Positions 8,435 through 16,749 of a stretch of 64,000 bases of DNA are shown here, one piece after another (within the stretch, counting starts at the first letter, position 1; each line of letters begins with the position of its first letter). The notes beneath the pieces were generated by a model. The model searched no databases. It had not been told where the DNA came from and saw only the letters and a program-made list of their open reading frames with translations. The DNA lies in assembly GCF_001513955.1 (NCBI RefSeq), contig NZ_KQ948153.1, forward strand, positions 1 to 64,000, written 5' to 3'. This DNA is from Streptomyces pseudovenezuelae. GTDB lineage: Bacteria; Actinomycetota; Actinomycetes; Streptomycetales; Streptomycetaceae. The position numbers and the translations under genes are program-made.

Positions 8435-11305
8435 ATGACGGATCTTGAGGCCGATCTGCGCGAGGCCGTCCGGGGCGAGGTCGGTTTCGACGTCACCTCC
8501 CGGGCCCTGACCACCATGGACGCGTCCAACTACCGGCGCGTCCCCCTCGGGGTGGTCGCCCCGAAGGACGCCGACGACGTGGCCGCCGTGCTGGAGGTCT
8601 GCCGCGCCCATGGCGTCCCCGTCGTCCCCCGCGGCGGCGGCACCTCCATCGCCGGACAGGCCACCGGGACCGGAGTCGTCCTGGACTTCACCCGGCACAT
8701 GAACAAGCTCCTGTCCGTCGACCCCGGGAGCCGTACCGCCCTTGTCCAGCCCGGCCTCGTGCTCGACCGGCTCCAGGATGCCGCCGCGCCGCACGGGCTG
8801 CGGTTCGGGCCCGACCCCTCCACCCACAGCCGGTGCACGCTCGGCGGGATGATCGGCAACAACTCCTGCGGCTCGCACTCGGTGGCGTGGGGGACCACCG
8901 CCGACAGCGTGGCGGAGCTGGCCGTCGTCACCGCGCGCGGGCAGCGGCTGCGGCTCGGGCAGGACTGGGCCGGGGCACCCGCGGGCCTGCGGGAGCTGGT
9001 CGACGGCGAGCTCGCACGGCTGCGCACCGGCTTCCCCGAGCTGCCCCGGCGGATCTCCGGGTACGCCCTGGACGCCCTGCTGCCGGAACACCGGGCCGAC
9101 GTCGCCCGGTCCTTCTGCGGCAGCGAGGGCACCCTCGGCGTGCTCACCGAGGCCGTCGTCCGGCTGGTGGAGGCGCCACGCGCGCGTGCCCTCGCCGTCC
9201 TCGGGTACGCGGACGAAGGCGCGGCCGCCGAGGCCGCCGCCGGGCTGCTCGTGCACCGCCCCCTGACGGTGGAGGGCATGGCGGCCGACCTGGTGCCCTC
9301 GGTGGCCGCGCTGCCGCGGGGCGGAGCCTGGCTGTTCGTGGAGACGGGCGGCGCCAGCGAGAGCGAGGCACGCTCGCGTGCGGAGCGGATCGTGCGCGCG
9401 GCGGACGTCCTCGACGCGCACGTGGTGACCGACCCGGCCGGGCAGCGGGCGCTGTGGCGCGTCCGCGAGGACGCCAGCGGTACGGCGACCCGGATGCCGG
9501 ACGGTACAGAGGCCTGGCCCGGCTGGGAGGACTGCGCGGTGCCGCCGCGGCGGCTCGGGGCGTACCTGCGGGACTTCCGCGGGCTGCTGGGAGCCCATGG
9601 GCTGCGCGGCACCCCGTACGGACACTTCGGCGACGGCTGCATCCACGTCCGTATCGACTTCGACCTGCTGACACCGGCGGGGATCGGGAGGTTCCGCCGT
9701 TTCTCCGAGGAGCTCGCCGAGCTCGTGGCGGCCCACGGCGGGTCCCTGTCCGGCGAGCACGGGGACGGACAGGCGCGGGCCGAACTGCTGCCGACGATGT
9801 ACGGCCACGAGATGGTCGCCCTGTTCGAGCGGGCCAAGGCGGTGTGGGACCCGGACGACCTGCTCAACCCGGGCATGCTGGTCCGCCCGGCCCCCCTCGA
9901 CACCAACCTCCGCTTCTCCGTCCTGCCCCGCGAACCGGTCGACGTCGCCTTCGGCTACCCGGCCGACGGCGGTGACTTCTCCGCCGCCGTACGCCGCTGC
10001 GTCGGGGTCGCGAAATGCCGTACGACACCGTCGTCCGGGGCCGCCGTCATGTGCCCGTCCTTCCGGGCCACCGGCGAGGAGGAGCACTCCACGCGCGGGC
10101 GTGCCCGGCTGCTGCACGAGATGCTGGCCGGGGAACTGGTCACCGACGGCTGGCGTTCAACGGAGGTCCGTGACGCGCTGGACCTGTGCCTGTCCTGCAA
10201 GGGCTGCCGGTCCGACTGCCCGGTCGGGGTCGACATGGCCACGTACAAGGCGGAGTTCCTGCACCACCACTACGCGGGGCGGCGGCGCCCGGCGTCCCAC
10301 CACAGCATGGGCCGGCTGCCGGAATGGCTGCGCCGGGTGGACCGTGTGCGGGCGGCCGCCGTGGTCAACGCCCTCGCCTCGGTACGGCCGTTGGCGGCCC
10401 TCGCCAAGCGGCTGGGCGGGATCGCGCCGGAGCGGCGGATCCCCCGGGTGGCCACCCGGACGTTCAGCCGGTGGTGGGAGGGCCGGAACACCCGCGGCAC
10501 CGGTGACCTGGTCGTCCTGTGGCCGGACACCTTCACCGAGCACCTCTCGCCGTCCGTGGGGCGGGCGGCCGTACGGGTGCTGGAGGCGGCGGGGCTGCGG
10601 GTGGCGCTGCCGCCCACCGTGCACCTGGAGAAGCCGCCGGTGGGCGACGGCAGGACGGTCGCCCTCGACCCGGTCTCCCTCCTGCGGGGCCGGGGCCGGG
10701 TCTGCTGCGGCCTGACGTACGTGTCGACCGGACAACTCGACCACGCCCGTGCGGTGTTGCGCCGCACCCTCGACCTGATGACCCCGGTGCTGGAGACCCC
10801 GGCCCCGGTCGTCGTCCTGGAACCGAGCTGCGCCGCCGCCCTGCGAACCGACCTGCCGGAACTGCTGCACGACGACCCAAGGGCGGCCCGTCTCGCCTCC
10901 CGGGTGCTGACCTTCGCGGAGGCCCTGGAGCGGCTCGCCCCCGACTGGCGGCCACCGGCCCTGAACCGCCCCGTCGTCGGCCAGACCCACTGCCACCAGC
11001 ACGCGGTGCTGGGCGACACGGCCGACCGCCGGCTGCGCGAGGCCGCGGGACTCACCGGCGACCTGAGCGGCGGCTGCTGCGGACTCGCGGGCAACTTCGG
11101 CTTCGAGAAAGGGCACTTCGAGGTGTCCCGGGCCTGCGCGGAGGAGCAGCTGCTGCCGTCCGTCCGGCAGGCTCCGCGGGAAGCGGTGGTGCTGGCCGAC
11201 GGATACTCCTGCCGCACGCAGTTGGAGCAGCTGGCGGGCGCGCGGGGGAGGCATCTGGCGGAGGTGCTGGCGGAAGCGCTCGAACCGGAGAGCCCCGAGT
11301 CCTGA
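8435..11305 (+). CDS. FAD-binding oxidoreductase fused to a 4Fe-4S/CCG domain (D-lactate/glycolate dehydrogenase type)
   Basis: A 956-residue fusion of GlcD-like and GlcF-like halves. Residues about 40-200 are a PCMH-type FAD domain (VPRGGGTSIAGQATG, DPSTHSRCTLGGMIGNNSCGSHS) and about 250-490 an FAD-oxidase C-terminal domain with YGHFGDGCIHVR and GEHGDG. Near residue 580 is a 4Fe-4S site (CLSCKGCRSDCPVG), and the last third has CCG-type Cys motifs (CCGLTY, CCGLAGNFGFEKGHF). Family members oxidise 2-hydroxy acids such as D-lactate and pass electrons to quinone or cytochrome; the substrate here is inferred only. It is probably membrane-associated without helices of its own. A GGAG ribosome site overlaps the start region. 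Confidence 0.92.
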   Translation: MTDLEADLREAVRGEVGFDVTSRALTTMDASNYRRVPLGVVAPKDADDVAAVLEVCRAHGVPVVPRGGGTSIAGQATGTGVVLDFTRHMNKLLSVDPGSRTALVQPGLVLDRLQDAAAPHGLRFGPDPSTHSRCTLGGMIGNNSCGSHSVAWGTTADSVAELAVVTARGQRLRLGQDWAGAPAGLRELVDGELARLRTGFPELPRRISGYALDALLPEHRADVARSFCGSEGTLGVLTEAVVRLVEAPRARALAVLGYADEGAAAEAAAGLLVHRPLTVEGMAADLVPSVAALPRGGAWLFVETGGASESEARSRAERIVRAADVLDAHVVTDPAGQRALWRVREDASGTATRMPDGTEAWPGWEDCAVPPRRLGAYLRDFRGLLGAHGLRGTPYGHFGDGCIHVRIDFDLLTPAGIGRFRRFSEELAELVAAHGGSLSGEHGDGQARAELLPTMYGHEMVALFERAKAVWDPDDLLNPGMLVRPAPLDTNLRFSVLPREPVDVAFGYPADGGDFSAAVRRCVGVAKCRTTPSSGAAVMCPSFRATGEEEHSTRGRARLLHEMLAGELVTDGWRSTEVRDALDLCLSCKGCRSDCPVGVDMATYKAEFLHHHYAGRRRPASHHSMGRLPEWLRRVDRVRAAAVVNALASVRPLAALAKRLGGIAPERRIPRVATRTFSRWWEGRNTRGTGDLVVLWPDTFTEHLSPSVGRAAVRVLEAAGLRVALPPTVHLEKPPVGDGRTVALDPVSLLRGRGRVCCGLTYVSTGQLDHARAVLRRTLDLMTPVLETPAPVVVLEPSCAAALRTDLPELLHDDPRAARLASRVLTFAEALERLAPDWRPPALNRPVVGQTHCHQHAVLGDTADRRLREAAGLTGDLSGGCCGLAGNFGFEKGHFEVSRACAEEQLLPSVRQAPREAVVLADGYSCRTQLEQLAGARGRHLAEVLAEALEPESPES

Positions 11306-11338
11306 GCCCTGAGCCCCGAGCCCCGAGCCCCGAGCCGG
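11297..11338 (+). repeat. 7-bp tandem repeat spanning the oxidoreductase stop codon
   Basis: Six units of the form GAGCCCC (GAGTCCT, GAGCCCT, then GAGCCCC three times, then GAGCCGG). The TGA stop at 11303-11305 straddles the first and second units. Since 7 is not a multiple of 3, a gain or loss of units upstream of the stop would change the C-terminus. Confidence 0.75.
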
Positions 11339-11368
11339 CAGGGTGCGGCCGGCCGGGATACTCGGGCC

Positions 11369-11830
11369 GTGGAAACGAACACTCGTCTCATGGACTGGAC
11401 CCTGCGTCCCGCGACGCAGGCAGACGTCGAGGTCATAGCCGAACTGCGGGCCGTGGTCATGCGCCCCGACCTGGAGCGGCTGGGCCGGTTCGACGAGCAC
11501 CGGGTGCGGCAGCGGTTCCGGGACGCCTTCGTCGAGCGGCACCTGTCGATCATCGTGGCCGAGGGCCGGCTCGCGGGCTGCGTCGCCCTGCGCCCGGCCG
11601 CGGACGGCCTCTGGCTGGAGCACTTCTTCATCGACCCCGGACTCCAGGGCCGCGGCCTCGGTTCGGCCGTTCTGCGCGGCCTGCTCGCCCGGACCGACGC
11701 CGACGGCGCACTCGTCCGTCTGAACGTCCTCCAGGGCAGCGCGGCCCGCCGTCTGTACGAGCGCCACGGCTTCGGCGTGGAGTCCGAGGACCCGGTCGAC
11801 GTCTTCATGGTGCGCGCACCGCGCCGGTAG
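11369..11830 (+). CDS. GNAT-family N-acetyltransferase
   Basis: A 153-residue cytoplasmic acetyltransferase. The acetyl-CoA pyrophosphate loop is GLQGRGLGSAVL (R/Q-x-x-G-x-G/A form), preceded by the strand LEHFFIDPGL and followed by the LNVLQGSAARRLYERHGF motif of motif B. The GTG at 11369 gives an N-terminus of METNTRLMDWTLRPAT; an ATG at 11390 could also serve and would begin right at the conserved first strand. The substrate is unknown. It lies 63 bp after the oxidoreductase and may be co-transcribed. Confidence 0.85.
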   Translation: METNTRLMDWTLRPATQADVEVIAELRAVVMRPDLERLGRFDEHRVRQRFRDAFVERHLSIIVAEGRLAGCVALRPAADGLWLEHFFIDPGLQGRGLGSAVLRGLLARTDADGALVRLNVLQGSAARRLYERHGFGVESEDPVDVFMVRAPRR

Positions 11831-11892
11831 CTGTTCTCCCACGGGGGCGGTCGCCGAGTCGGCCGGGACAGTCGTATAACGGGTTTACGCAC

Positions 11893-11970
11893 ATGACCGA
11901 GTCCACTATCGTGAACCTGGTAGTGCAGCATGATGGACGAGCCCCGAGTCGACCCCTGGAAGCCCCGTGA
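11893..11970 (+). other. possible 25-codon leader ORF and inverted repeat before the exporter
   Basis: An ATG at 11893 opens 25 codons (MTESTIVNLVVQ...) whose TGA overlaps the GTG of the exporter (GTGA at 11967-11970). This would give translational coupling or a regulatory leader peptide. Within it, CACTA (11904-11908) and TAGTG (11921-11925) form an inverted repeat with a 12-bp spacer, a plausible operator. A TATAAC -10-like hexamer is at 11875-11880. Whether the signal is peptide or DNA site cannot be decided by eye. Confidence 0.35.
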
Positions 11971-12896
11971 CCACCTCCAGCAGTGCCCCGACGTCGTCGC
12001 CGACCTCGGCGGCCACCCCGCCCCCGCACGGGCCCGGCCGCTTCGGCTCCCTCGGCCCCGTCGGGCTGGTGCTCGCCGGAGGCGTCTCCGTGCAGTTCGG
12101 CGCCGCGCTGGCCGTGACCCTGATGCCCAGGGCCGGTGCCCTCGGGGTCGTGACCCTGCGACTGCTGGTGGCCGCGGTCGTCCTGCTGGTCGTCTGCCGG
12201 CCCCGGCTGCGCGGGCACTCCCGCACCGACTGGGGCACGGTCGTCGTCTTCGGCCTCACCCTCGCCGCCATGAACGGCCTCTTCTACCAGGCCGTCGACC
12301 GCATCTCGCTCGGCGCCGCCGTGACCCTGGAGTTCCTGGGCCCCCTCGCCCTCTCGGTGCTCGCCTCCCGCCGCGCGGTCAACACCGTCTGGGCCGCGCT
12401 CGCGCTCGCCGGTGTCTTCCTCCTCGGCGGCGGGGACTTCGGCGACCTGGACCCGGCCGGTGTCCTGTTCGCACTGGGCGCGGGCGCCATGTGGGCGTCG
12501 TACATCGTCTTCAGCGCGCGCACCGGCCGCCGCTTCCCGCAGGCCGACGGACTCGCCCTGGCGATGGCGGTCGGCGCGCTGGCGTTCCTGCCGCTCGGCA
12601 TCGCGGAGTCGGGCACCAGGCTTCTCGACCCGGTGACCGTGGCCCTGGGCGCGGCGGTGGCCCTGATGTCCTCCGTCCTGCCCTACACCCTCGAACTCCT
12701 CGCCCTGCGCAACCTGCCCGCCTCCGCCTTCGCGATCCTCATGAGCCTGGAGCCGGCCATGGCCGCCCTCGCCGGGTTCCTGATCCTCGACCAGGCCCTG
12801 TCGCCGCTCCAGGCCCTCGCCGTCGCCCTCGTGATCGCGGCGAGCATGGGAGCGGTGCGGACGCAGGTGGGGCGGGGCAAGGCGATGACTCCCTGA
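11967..12896 (+). CDS. EamA/RhtA-type drug-metabolite transporter
   Basis: A 309-residue inner-membrane protein with about ten hydrophobic segments from residue 28 to the C-terminus, arranged as two EamA repeats. MNGLFYQAVDRISLGAAVTLEFLGPLALSV is characteristic of the RhtA-like branch, which exports threonine, homoserine or similar metabolites; the actual substrate is unknown. The N-terminal 25 residues are Ser/Thr/Pro-rich and cytoplasmic. The GTG start overlaps the stop of a 25-codon leader frame. It is convergent with the methyltransferase gene, with only 27 bp between the stops. Confidence 0.88.
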   Translation: MTTSSSAPTSSPTSAATPPPHGPGRFGSLGPVGLVLAGGVSVQFGAALAVTLMPRAGALGVVTLRLLVAAVVLLVVCRPRLRGHSRTDWGTVVVFGLTLAAMNGLFYQAVDRISLGAAVTLEFLGPLALSVLASRRAVNTVWAALALAGVFLLGGGDFGDLDPAGVLFALGAGAMWASYIVFSARTGRRFPQADGLALAMAVGALAFLPLGIAESGTRLLDPVTVALGAAVALMSSVLPYTLELLALRNLPASAFAILMSLEPAMAALAGFLILDQALSPLQALAVALVIAASMGAVRTQVGRGKAMTP

Positions 12897-12923
12897 GGCT
12901 GCGCGGGCGGTGCGTGCCGTTGG

Positions 12924-13667
12924 TCAGTCCACGGCCTTCTCCCACACCGAGACGTGTGACTCGCTCTCGCTGGTGAAGGGCGCCCGGTTCCAGTCCGCCC
13001 ATCGCTCCCGCAGCCGCATCCCGGCCAGCCGGGCCATCAGGTCGAGTTCGGCCGGCCAGACGTAACGGAAGGGGATGGACCGGAAGGAGCCCCGGCCGTC
13101 CTCCGTGACCCTGACGTGGTGGGAGGACATCGCCTGGGTCACGGTGTCGTAGGTGTCGAACCCGAGGCGGTCGGTGCCGACGTGGAACGGCACCGTGTTC
13201 TGCCCGGGAGGCAGCCTGCGCAGCCCGGGGACCATGACCTCGACGACGAAGGTCCCGCCCGGCTCCAGGTGAGCGGCGACATTGCGGAAGCAGTCCACCT
13301 GGGCGTCCTGGGTCGTCAGGTTCATGATCGTGTTGAAGACCAGGTAGGCGACCGAGAAGGTGCCGGGAGCGCGGGCCGTCGCGAAGTCCCCGATCGTCAC
13401 CCCGACCGCCTCACCGCCGGGCTTGGCCCGCAACCGGTCCGCCATCGCCCGGGACAGCTCGATGCCGTGCACCCCGACCCCGCGCCGCGCCAGCGGCAAC
13501 GCGATCCGCCCGGTCCCGACCCCCAGCTCCAGGGCCCGCCCCTCGCCGGCGAGCTCCGCCAGCACGGCCACGGCCGGCTCCACCGCCCCGGGCGCGAACA
13601 TCGCCGCCGACGACTCGTCGTACGTCGCCGCGACGGACTCTCCGAAGTACCCGTCGTCATCGGTCAC
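12924..13667 (-). CDS. class I SAM-dependent methyltransferase
   Basis: A 247-residue cytoplasmic methyltransferase. SAM motif I is ALELGVGTGRIALPLARRG (about residues 45-63), motif II contains HGIELSRAMADRLRA, and a later strand reads FSVAYLVFNTIMNLTTQDAQ. The N-terminus MTDDDGYFGESVAATYDESSA is typical of stand-alone methyltransferases of this group. The substrate is not recognisable. The gene is divergent from the catabolic operon that begins at 13809; the 141 bp between them hold tandem repeats and a palindrome. Confidence 0.87.
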   Translation of the reverse strand: MTDDDGYFGESVAATYDESSAAMFAPGAVEPAVAVLAELAGEGRALELGVGTGRIALPLARRGVGVHGIELSRAMADRLRAKPGGEAVGVTIGDFATARAPGTFSVAYLVFNTIMNLTTQDAQVDCFRNVAAHLEPGGTFVVEVMVPGLRRLPPGQNTVPFHVGTDRLGFDTYDTVTQAMSSHHVRVTEDGRGSFRSIPFRYVWPAELDLMARLAGMRLRERWADWNRAPFTSESESHVSVWEKAVD

Positions 13668-13710
13668 CGGGGGACGCTACTGCGGGGGCGCGGACGCGCG
13701 CCTCCGAATA

Positions 13711-13758
13711 TCGGGTCCACAGTCGGGTCCACTATCGGATCCAATGTCGGATCGCAAA
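13711..13758 (+). repeat. four imperfect 12-bp tandem repeats in a divergent promoter region
   Basis: Units TCGGGTCCACAG, TCGGGTCCACTA, TCGGATCCAATG and TCGGATCGCAAA follow each other without gaps (13711-13758). They end next to the GCAAGCATGCTTGC palindrome, between the methyltransferase and the catabolic operon. Helically phased units suggest cooperative binding by a regulator. Confidence 0.7.
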
Positions 13759-13763
13759 TTAAT

Positions 13764-13777
13764 GCAAGCATGCTTGC
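13764..13777. promoter_or_regulatory. perfect 14-bp palindrome, candidate operator of the catabolic operon
   Basis: GCAAGCATGCTTGC is fully symmetrical and lies 32 bp upstream of the first operon gene, followed by a further TTGCTTG half-site. The size and form suit a TetR-family regulator, and the operon ends in a TetR gene, so autoregulation of the whole operon is a reasonable inference. Confidence 0.55.
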
Positions 13778-13808
13778 TTGTTTCTTGGGTCGCTGACATC
13801 CTCGCCCC

Positions 13809-14603
13809 ATGGCAGACCCCACGCCCGTCATCGACGACCTGTGTGCGGAGAGCGAGGAACTCGACCTGTTGGTAGCCGAGTTGAGCCAGGAGCAGTGGTC
13901 CTTGCCGACCCCGGCCCCCGGCTGGACCGTCGCCCACCAGATCGCCCACCTCGCCTGGACCGACCACTCCTCCCTGCTCGCCGTCACCGACCAGAAGGCC
14001 TTCTCCCGCGAGGTCGAGAAGGCGCTGGCCGCGCCCGGGGACTTCGTGGACGAGGGTGCGGAGGAGGGGGCCCGCAAGCCCCCGTCCCGGCTGCTCGCCT
14101 ACTGGCGGGCGGGCCGCGAGGACCTGGCCGAGGCCCTGCGCGCGGCGCCCGCGGGGGCCCGCTTCCCCTGGTACGGGCCGCCCATGTCCACCGCCTCCAT
14201 GGCCACCGCCCGTCTCATGGAGACCTGGGCCCACGGCCTGGACGTGGCGGACGCGCTGGGGGTGACCCGGACGGCGACCGACCGGATCCGGCACATCGCC
14301 CGCCTCGGCGTCCGCACCCGCGACTTCGCCTTCGGCGTGCACGGACTGACCCCGCCGTTCGAGGAGTTCCGCGTCGAACTCACCGCACCTTCAGGGGAGG
14401 TGTGGACCTTCGGCCCCGAGAACGCCACCGACCGCGTCACCGGCCCCGCCCTCGACTTCTGCCTCCTGGTCACCCAGCGCGCACACCGCACCGACCTCAC
14501 CCTGCGCGCGGAGGGCGAGGACGCCGACCAGTGGCTCGACATCGCCCAGGCCTTCGCCGGCCCGCCGGGGGCCGGGCGCGCGGCGAAGGGGGTGTCCGGG
14601 TGA
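13809..14603 (+). CDS. TIGR03084-like metal-binding protein, MDMPI/DinB fold
   Basis: A 264-residue protein whose N-terminal half matches the mycothiol-dependent maleylpyruvate isomerase (MDMPI)/DinB four-helix fold. A metal triad is visible: His in HQIAHLAWTD (about residue 40) and Glu/His in METWAHGLD (an ExxxH pair near 140). The C-terminal part resembles the TIGR03084 family, often found beside short-chain acyl-CoA genes. It is the first gene of the operon that continues with the AtuA-like protein, though 472 bp of tandem repeats intervene. A thiol- or metal-dependent role is inferred; no reaction is established. The 3-prime 75 bases of this gene are the source of the downstream repeats. 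Confidence 0.85.
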   Translation: MADPTPVIDDLCAESEELDLLVAELSQEQWSLPTPAPGWTVAHQIAHLAWTDHSSLLAVTDQKAFSREVEKALAAPGDFVDEGAEEGARKPPSRLLAYWRAGREDLAEALRAAPAGARFPWYGPPMSTASMATARLMETWAHGLDVADALGVTRTATDRIRHIARLGVRTRDFAFGVHGLTPPFEEFRVELTAPSGEVWTFGPENATDRVTGPALDFCLLVTQRAHRTDLTLRAEGEDADQWLDIAQAFAGPPGAGRAAKGVSG

Positions 14604-15075
14604 CCTTCGCTAGGGGGACGCGTGGACTGTCCGTGGTGAGTTCCCTCGGTAGGGGTGACGCGTGTGCTGCCCGTGGTGAGGGCTCTGGTCTCGGGATGGG
14701 TGCTGGGGGTGTGGATGCTGCTCGGTGGCTCGACGGCGCCCGGGCCTTCGCGGGCCCGCCGGGGGCTGGGCGATGCGGCGGAGGGGGTGCCCGGGTGACT
14801 TTCGGTAGGGGTGGCGCGTCAGCTGCCCGCGGTGAAGGCTCCGGTCTCGGGATGGGTGCCAGGGGTGGGCATGCTGCTCGGTGGCTCGACGGCGCCCGGG
14901 CCTTCGCGGGCCCGCCCGGGGCTGGGCGATGCGGGGAAGGGGGTGTCCGGGTGACTTTCGGTCGGGGTGGCGGGTCAGCTGCCTGTGGTGGGTCTCCCGG
15001 TAGGGGTGACGCGCGGGCTCTCCGTGGTGAGGGCTCCGGTCTCGGGCTGGGTGCCGAGGGTGCGGGGGCGGTCTC
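14604..15075 (+). repeat. 156-bp tandem repeat array derived from the preceding gene's 3-prime end
   Basis: This 472-bp gap has no convincing gene. A unit starting at 14651 recurs at 14807 and 14963 (exact 156-bp period); the last unit is truncated, and another start of the unit lies at 15001. Inside each full unit is a degenerate copy of the end of the preceding gene: GTGGCTCGAC occurs at 14531 (coding) and again at 14725 and 14881, each copy running through to a CGGGTGA segment. A frame stays open through the units because 156 is 52 codons, but its third positions are poor in G/C for this genome, so I read the array as non-coding. Confidence 0.8.
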
Positions 15076-16749
15076 ATGACCCTTCGTGTCGGCAACGCCT
15101 CCGGCTTCTACGGCGACCGTTTCGATGCCATGCGCGAGATGCTCACCGGCGGTGAACTCGACGTCCTCACCGGCGACTACCTCGCCGAGCTGACCATGCT
15201 GATCCTGGGCCGGGACCGGCTGAAGGACCCGGGGGCCGGGTACGCCCGTACGTTCCTGCGACAGCTGGAGGAGTGCCTGGGGCTGGCGCGGGAGCGGGGC
15301 GTCACCATCGTCGCCAACGCGGGTGGCCTGAATCCCGCCGGACTCGCCGCCCGCGTCCGGGAGTTGGCGGACCGTCTCGGTCTCCCGGTCCGTGTCACCC
15401 ATGTCGAGGGCGACGACCTCACCCCCCTGCACCCGGGCAGCCTCGCCGCCCACGCCTACCTCGGCGGCTTCGGTGTCGCGGCCTGTCTCCGGGAGGGCGC
15501 GGACGTGGTCGTGACCGGCCGGGTGACCGACGCGGCCCTGGTCACCGGGCCCGCCGCCGCCCACTTCGGCTGGGACCCCGGGGACTACGACCGCCTCGCC
15601 GGAGCGGTGGTCGCCGGGCACGTCCTGGAGTGCGGGACGCAGGCGACCGGCGGGAACTACGCGTTCTTCGCCGAGGGGCAGCACGACCTGCGAAGGCCCG
15701 GCTTCCCCCTCGCCGAACTCCATGAGGACGGCACCGCCGTCATCACCAAGCACCCCGGCACCGGCGGCTTCGTGGACGTCGGCACGGTCACGGCCCAGCT
15801 GCTGTACGAGACCCAGGGCGCCCGGTACGCCGGCCCCGACGTCACCGCCCGCCTCGACACGGTCCGGCTCACCCAGGACGGCCCCGACCGCGTCCGGATC
15901 TCCGGCGTACGCGGCGAGGCCCCGCCCCCCACCCTCAAGGTCGGCCTCAACCGCCTCGGCGGCTTCCGCAACGAGGTCGCCTTCGTCCTGACCGGCCTCG
16001 ACATCGAGGCCAAGGCCGCGCTGGTGCGGGAGCAGCTGGAGACTCACCTGGCCAAGGTCACCGACGTGCGCTGGGACCTGGTCCGCACGGACCGCCCGGA
16101 CGCCGGGACGGAGGAGACCGCCAGCGCCCTGCTGAGGCTGGTCGTCCGGGACGCCGACCCGGAGGTCGTCGGACGGGCGCTCAGCGGGGCCGCCGTGGAG
16201 CTGGCCCTGGCGAGCTACCCCGGGTTCCATGTGCTGGCCCCACCGGGGAAGGGCTCGCCCTATGGGGTCTTCGAGGATGTGTACGTCCCCCATGAGGCCG
16301 TGGACCACAGGGCCGTCCTCCACGACGGGCGACGGATCCCGGTGGCGCCGGCCCAGGAGACCGCCGTACTGGAGAACCCGCCGGAACCGCCCCTGCCGGA
16401 GCCGCTGCCGCCCGGCCCGACCCGGCGGGCGCCCCTCGGTCTCGTCGCCGGTGCCCGCAGCGGGGACAAGGGCGGGAACGCCAACGTGGGGGTGTGGGCA
16501 CGTACGGACGAGGGCTGGCGGTGGCTCGCCCACACGCTCACCGTCGAGCGCCTGCGTGAACTCCTTCCGGAGACCGCCGAGTTGCCGGTCGTCCGGCATG
16601 CCCTTCCCCGGCTGCGCGCCCTGAACTTCGTCGTCGAGGGAATCCTCGGCGAGGGCGTCGCCGCCCAGCACCGCTTCGACCCGCAGGCCAAGGCCCTCGG
16701 CGAATGGCTGCGCTCCCGCCACCTGGAGATACCGGAGGCCCTGCTGTGA
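15076..16749 (+). CDS. AtuA-like acyclic terpene utilisation protein (DUF1446)
   Basis: A 557-residue cytoplasmic protein of the AtuA/DUF1446 family. The family signature is near the start (RVGNASGFYGDRFDAM, LDVLTGDYLAELTMLIL) with LAGARSGDKGGNANVG in the C-terminal domain. AtuA is required for citronellol/geraniol breakdown in Pseudomonas, but its reaction is not settled. Here it is followed with a 4-base GTGA overlap by the carboxyltransferase subunit, exactly the association seen in Atu clusters. No membrane segments. Confidence 0.9.
   Translation: MTLRVGNASGFYGDRFDAMREMLTGGELDVLTGDYLAELTMLILGRDRLKDPGAGYARTFLRQLEECLGLARERGVTIVANAGGLNPAGLAARVRELADRLGLPVRVTHVEGDDLTPLHPGSLAAHAYLGGFGVAACLREGADVVVTGRVTDAALVTGPAAAHFGWDPGDYDRLAGAVVAGHVLECGTQATGGNYAFFAEGQHDLRRPGFPLAELHEDGTAVITKHPGTGGFVDVGTVTAQLLYETQGARYAGPDVTARLDTVRLTQDGPDRVRISGVRGEAPPPTLKVGLNRLGGFRNEVAFVLTGLDIEAKAALVREQLETHLAKVTDVRWDLVRTDRPDAGTEETASALLRLVVRDADPEVVGRALSGAAVELALASYPGFHVLAPPGKGSPYGVFEDVYVPHEAVDHRAVLHDGRRIPVAPAQETAVLENPPEPPLPEPLPPGPTRRAPLGLVAGARSGDKGGNANVGVWARTDEGWRWLAHTLTVERLRELLPETAELPVVRHALPRLRALNFVVEGILGEGVAAQHRFDPQAKALGEWLRSRHLEIPEALL

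Noticed and set aside
14610..15095. Minus-strand 161-codon frame rich in Arg/His/Pro repeats
   Set aside because: It is the complement of the 156-bp tandem array; composition follows the repeat, and there is no ribosome site or family match.
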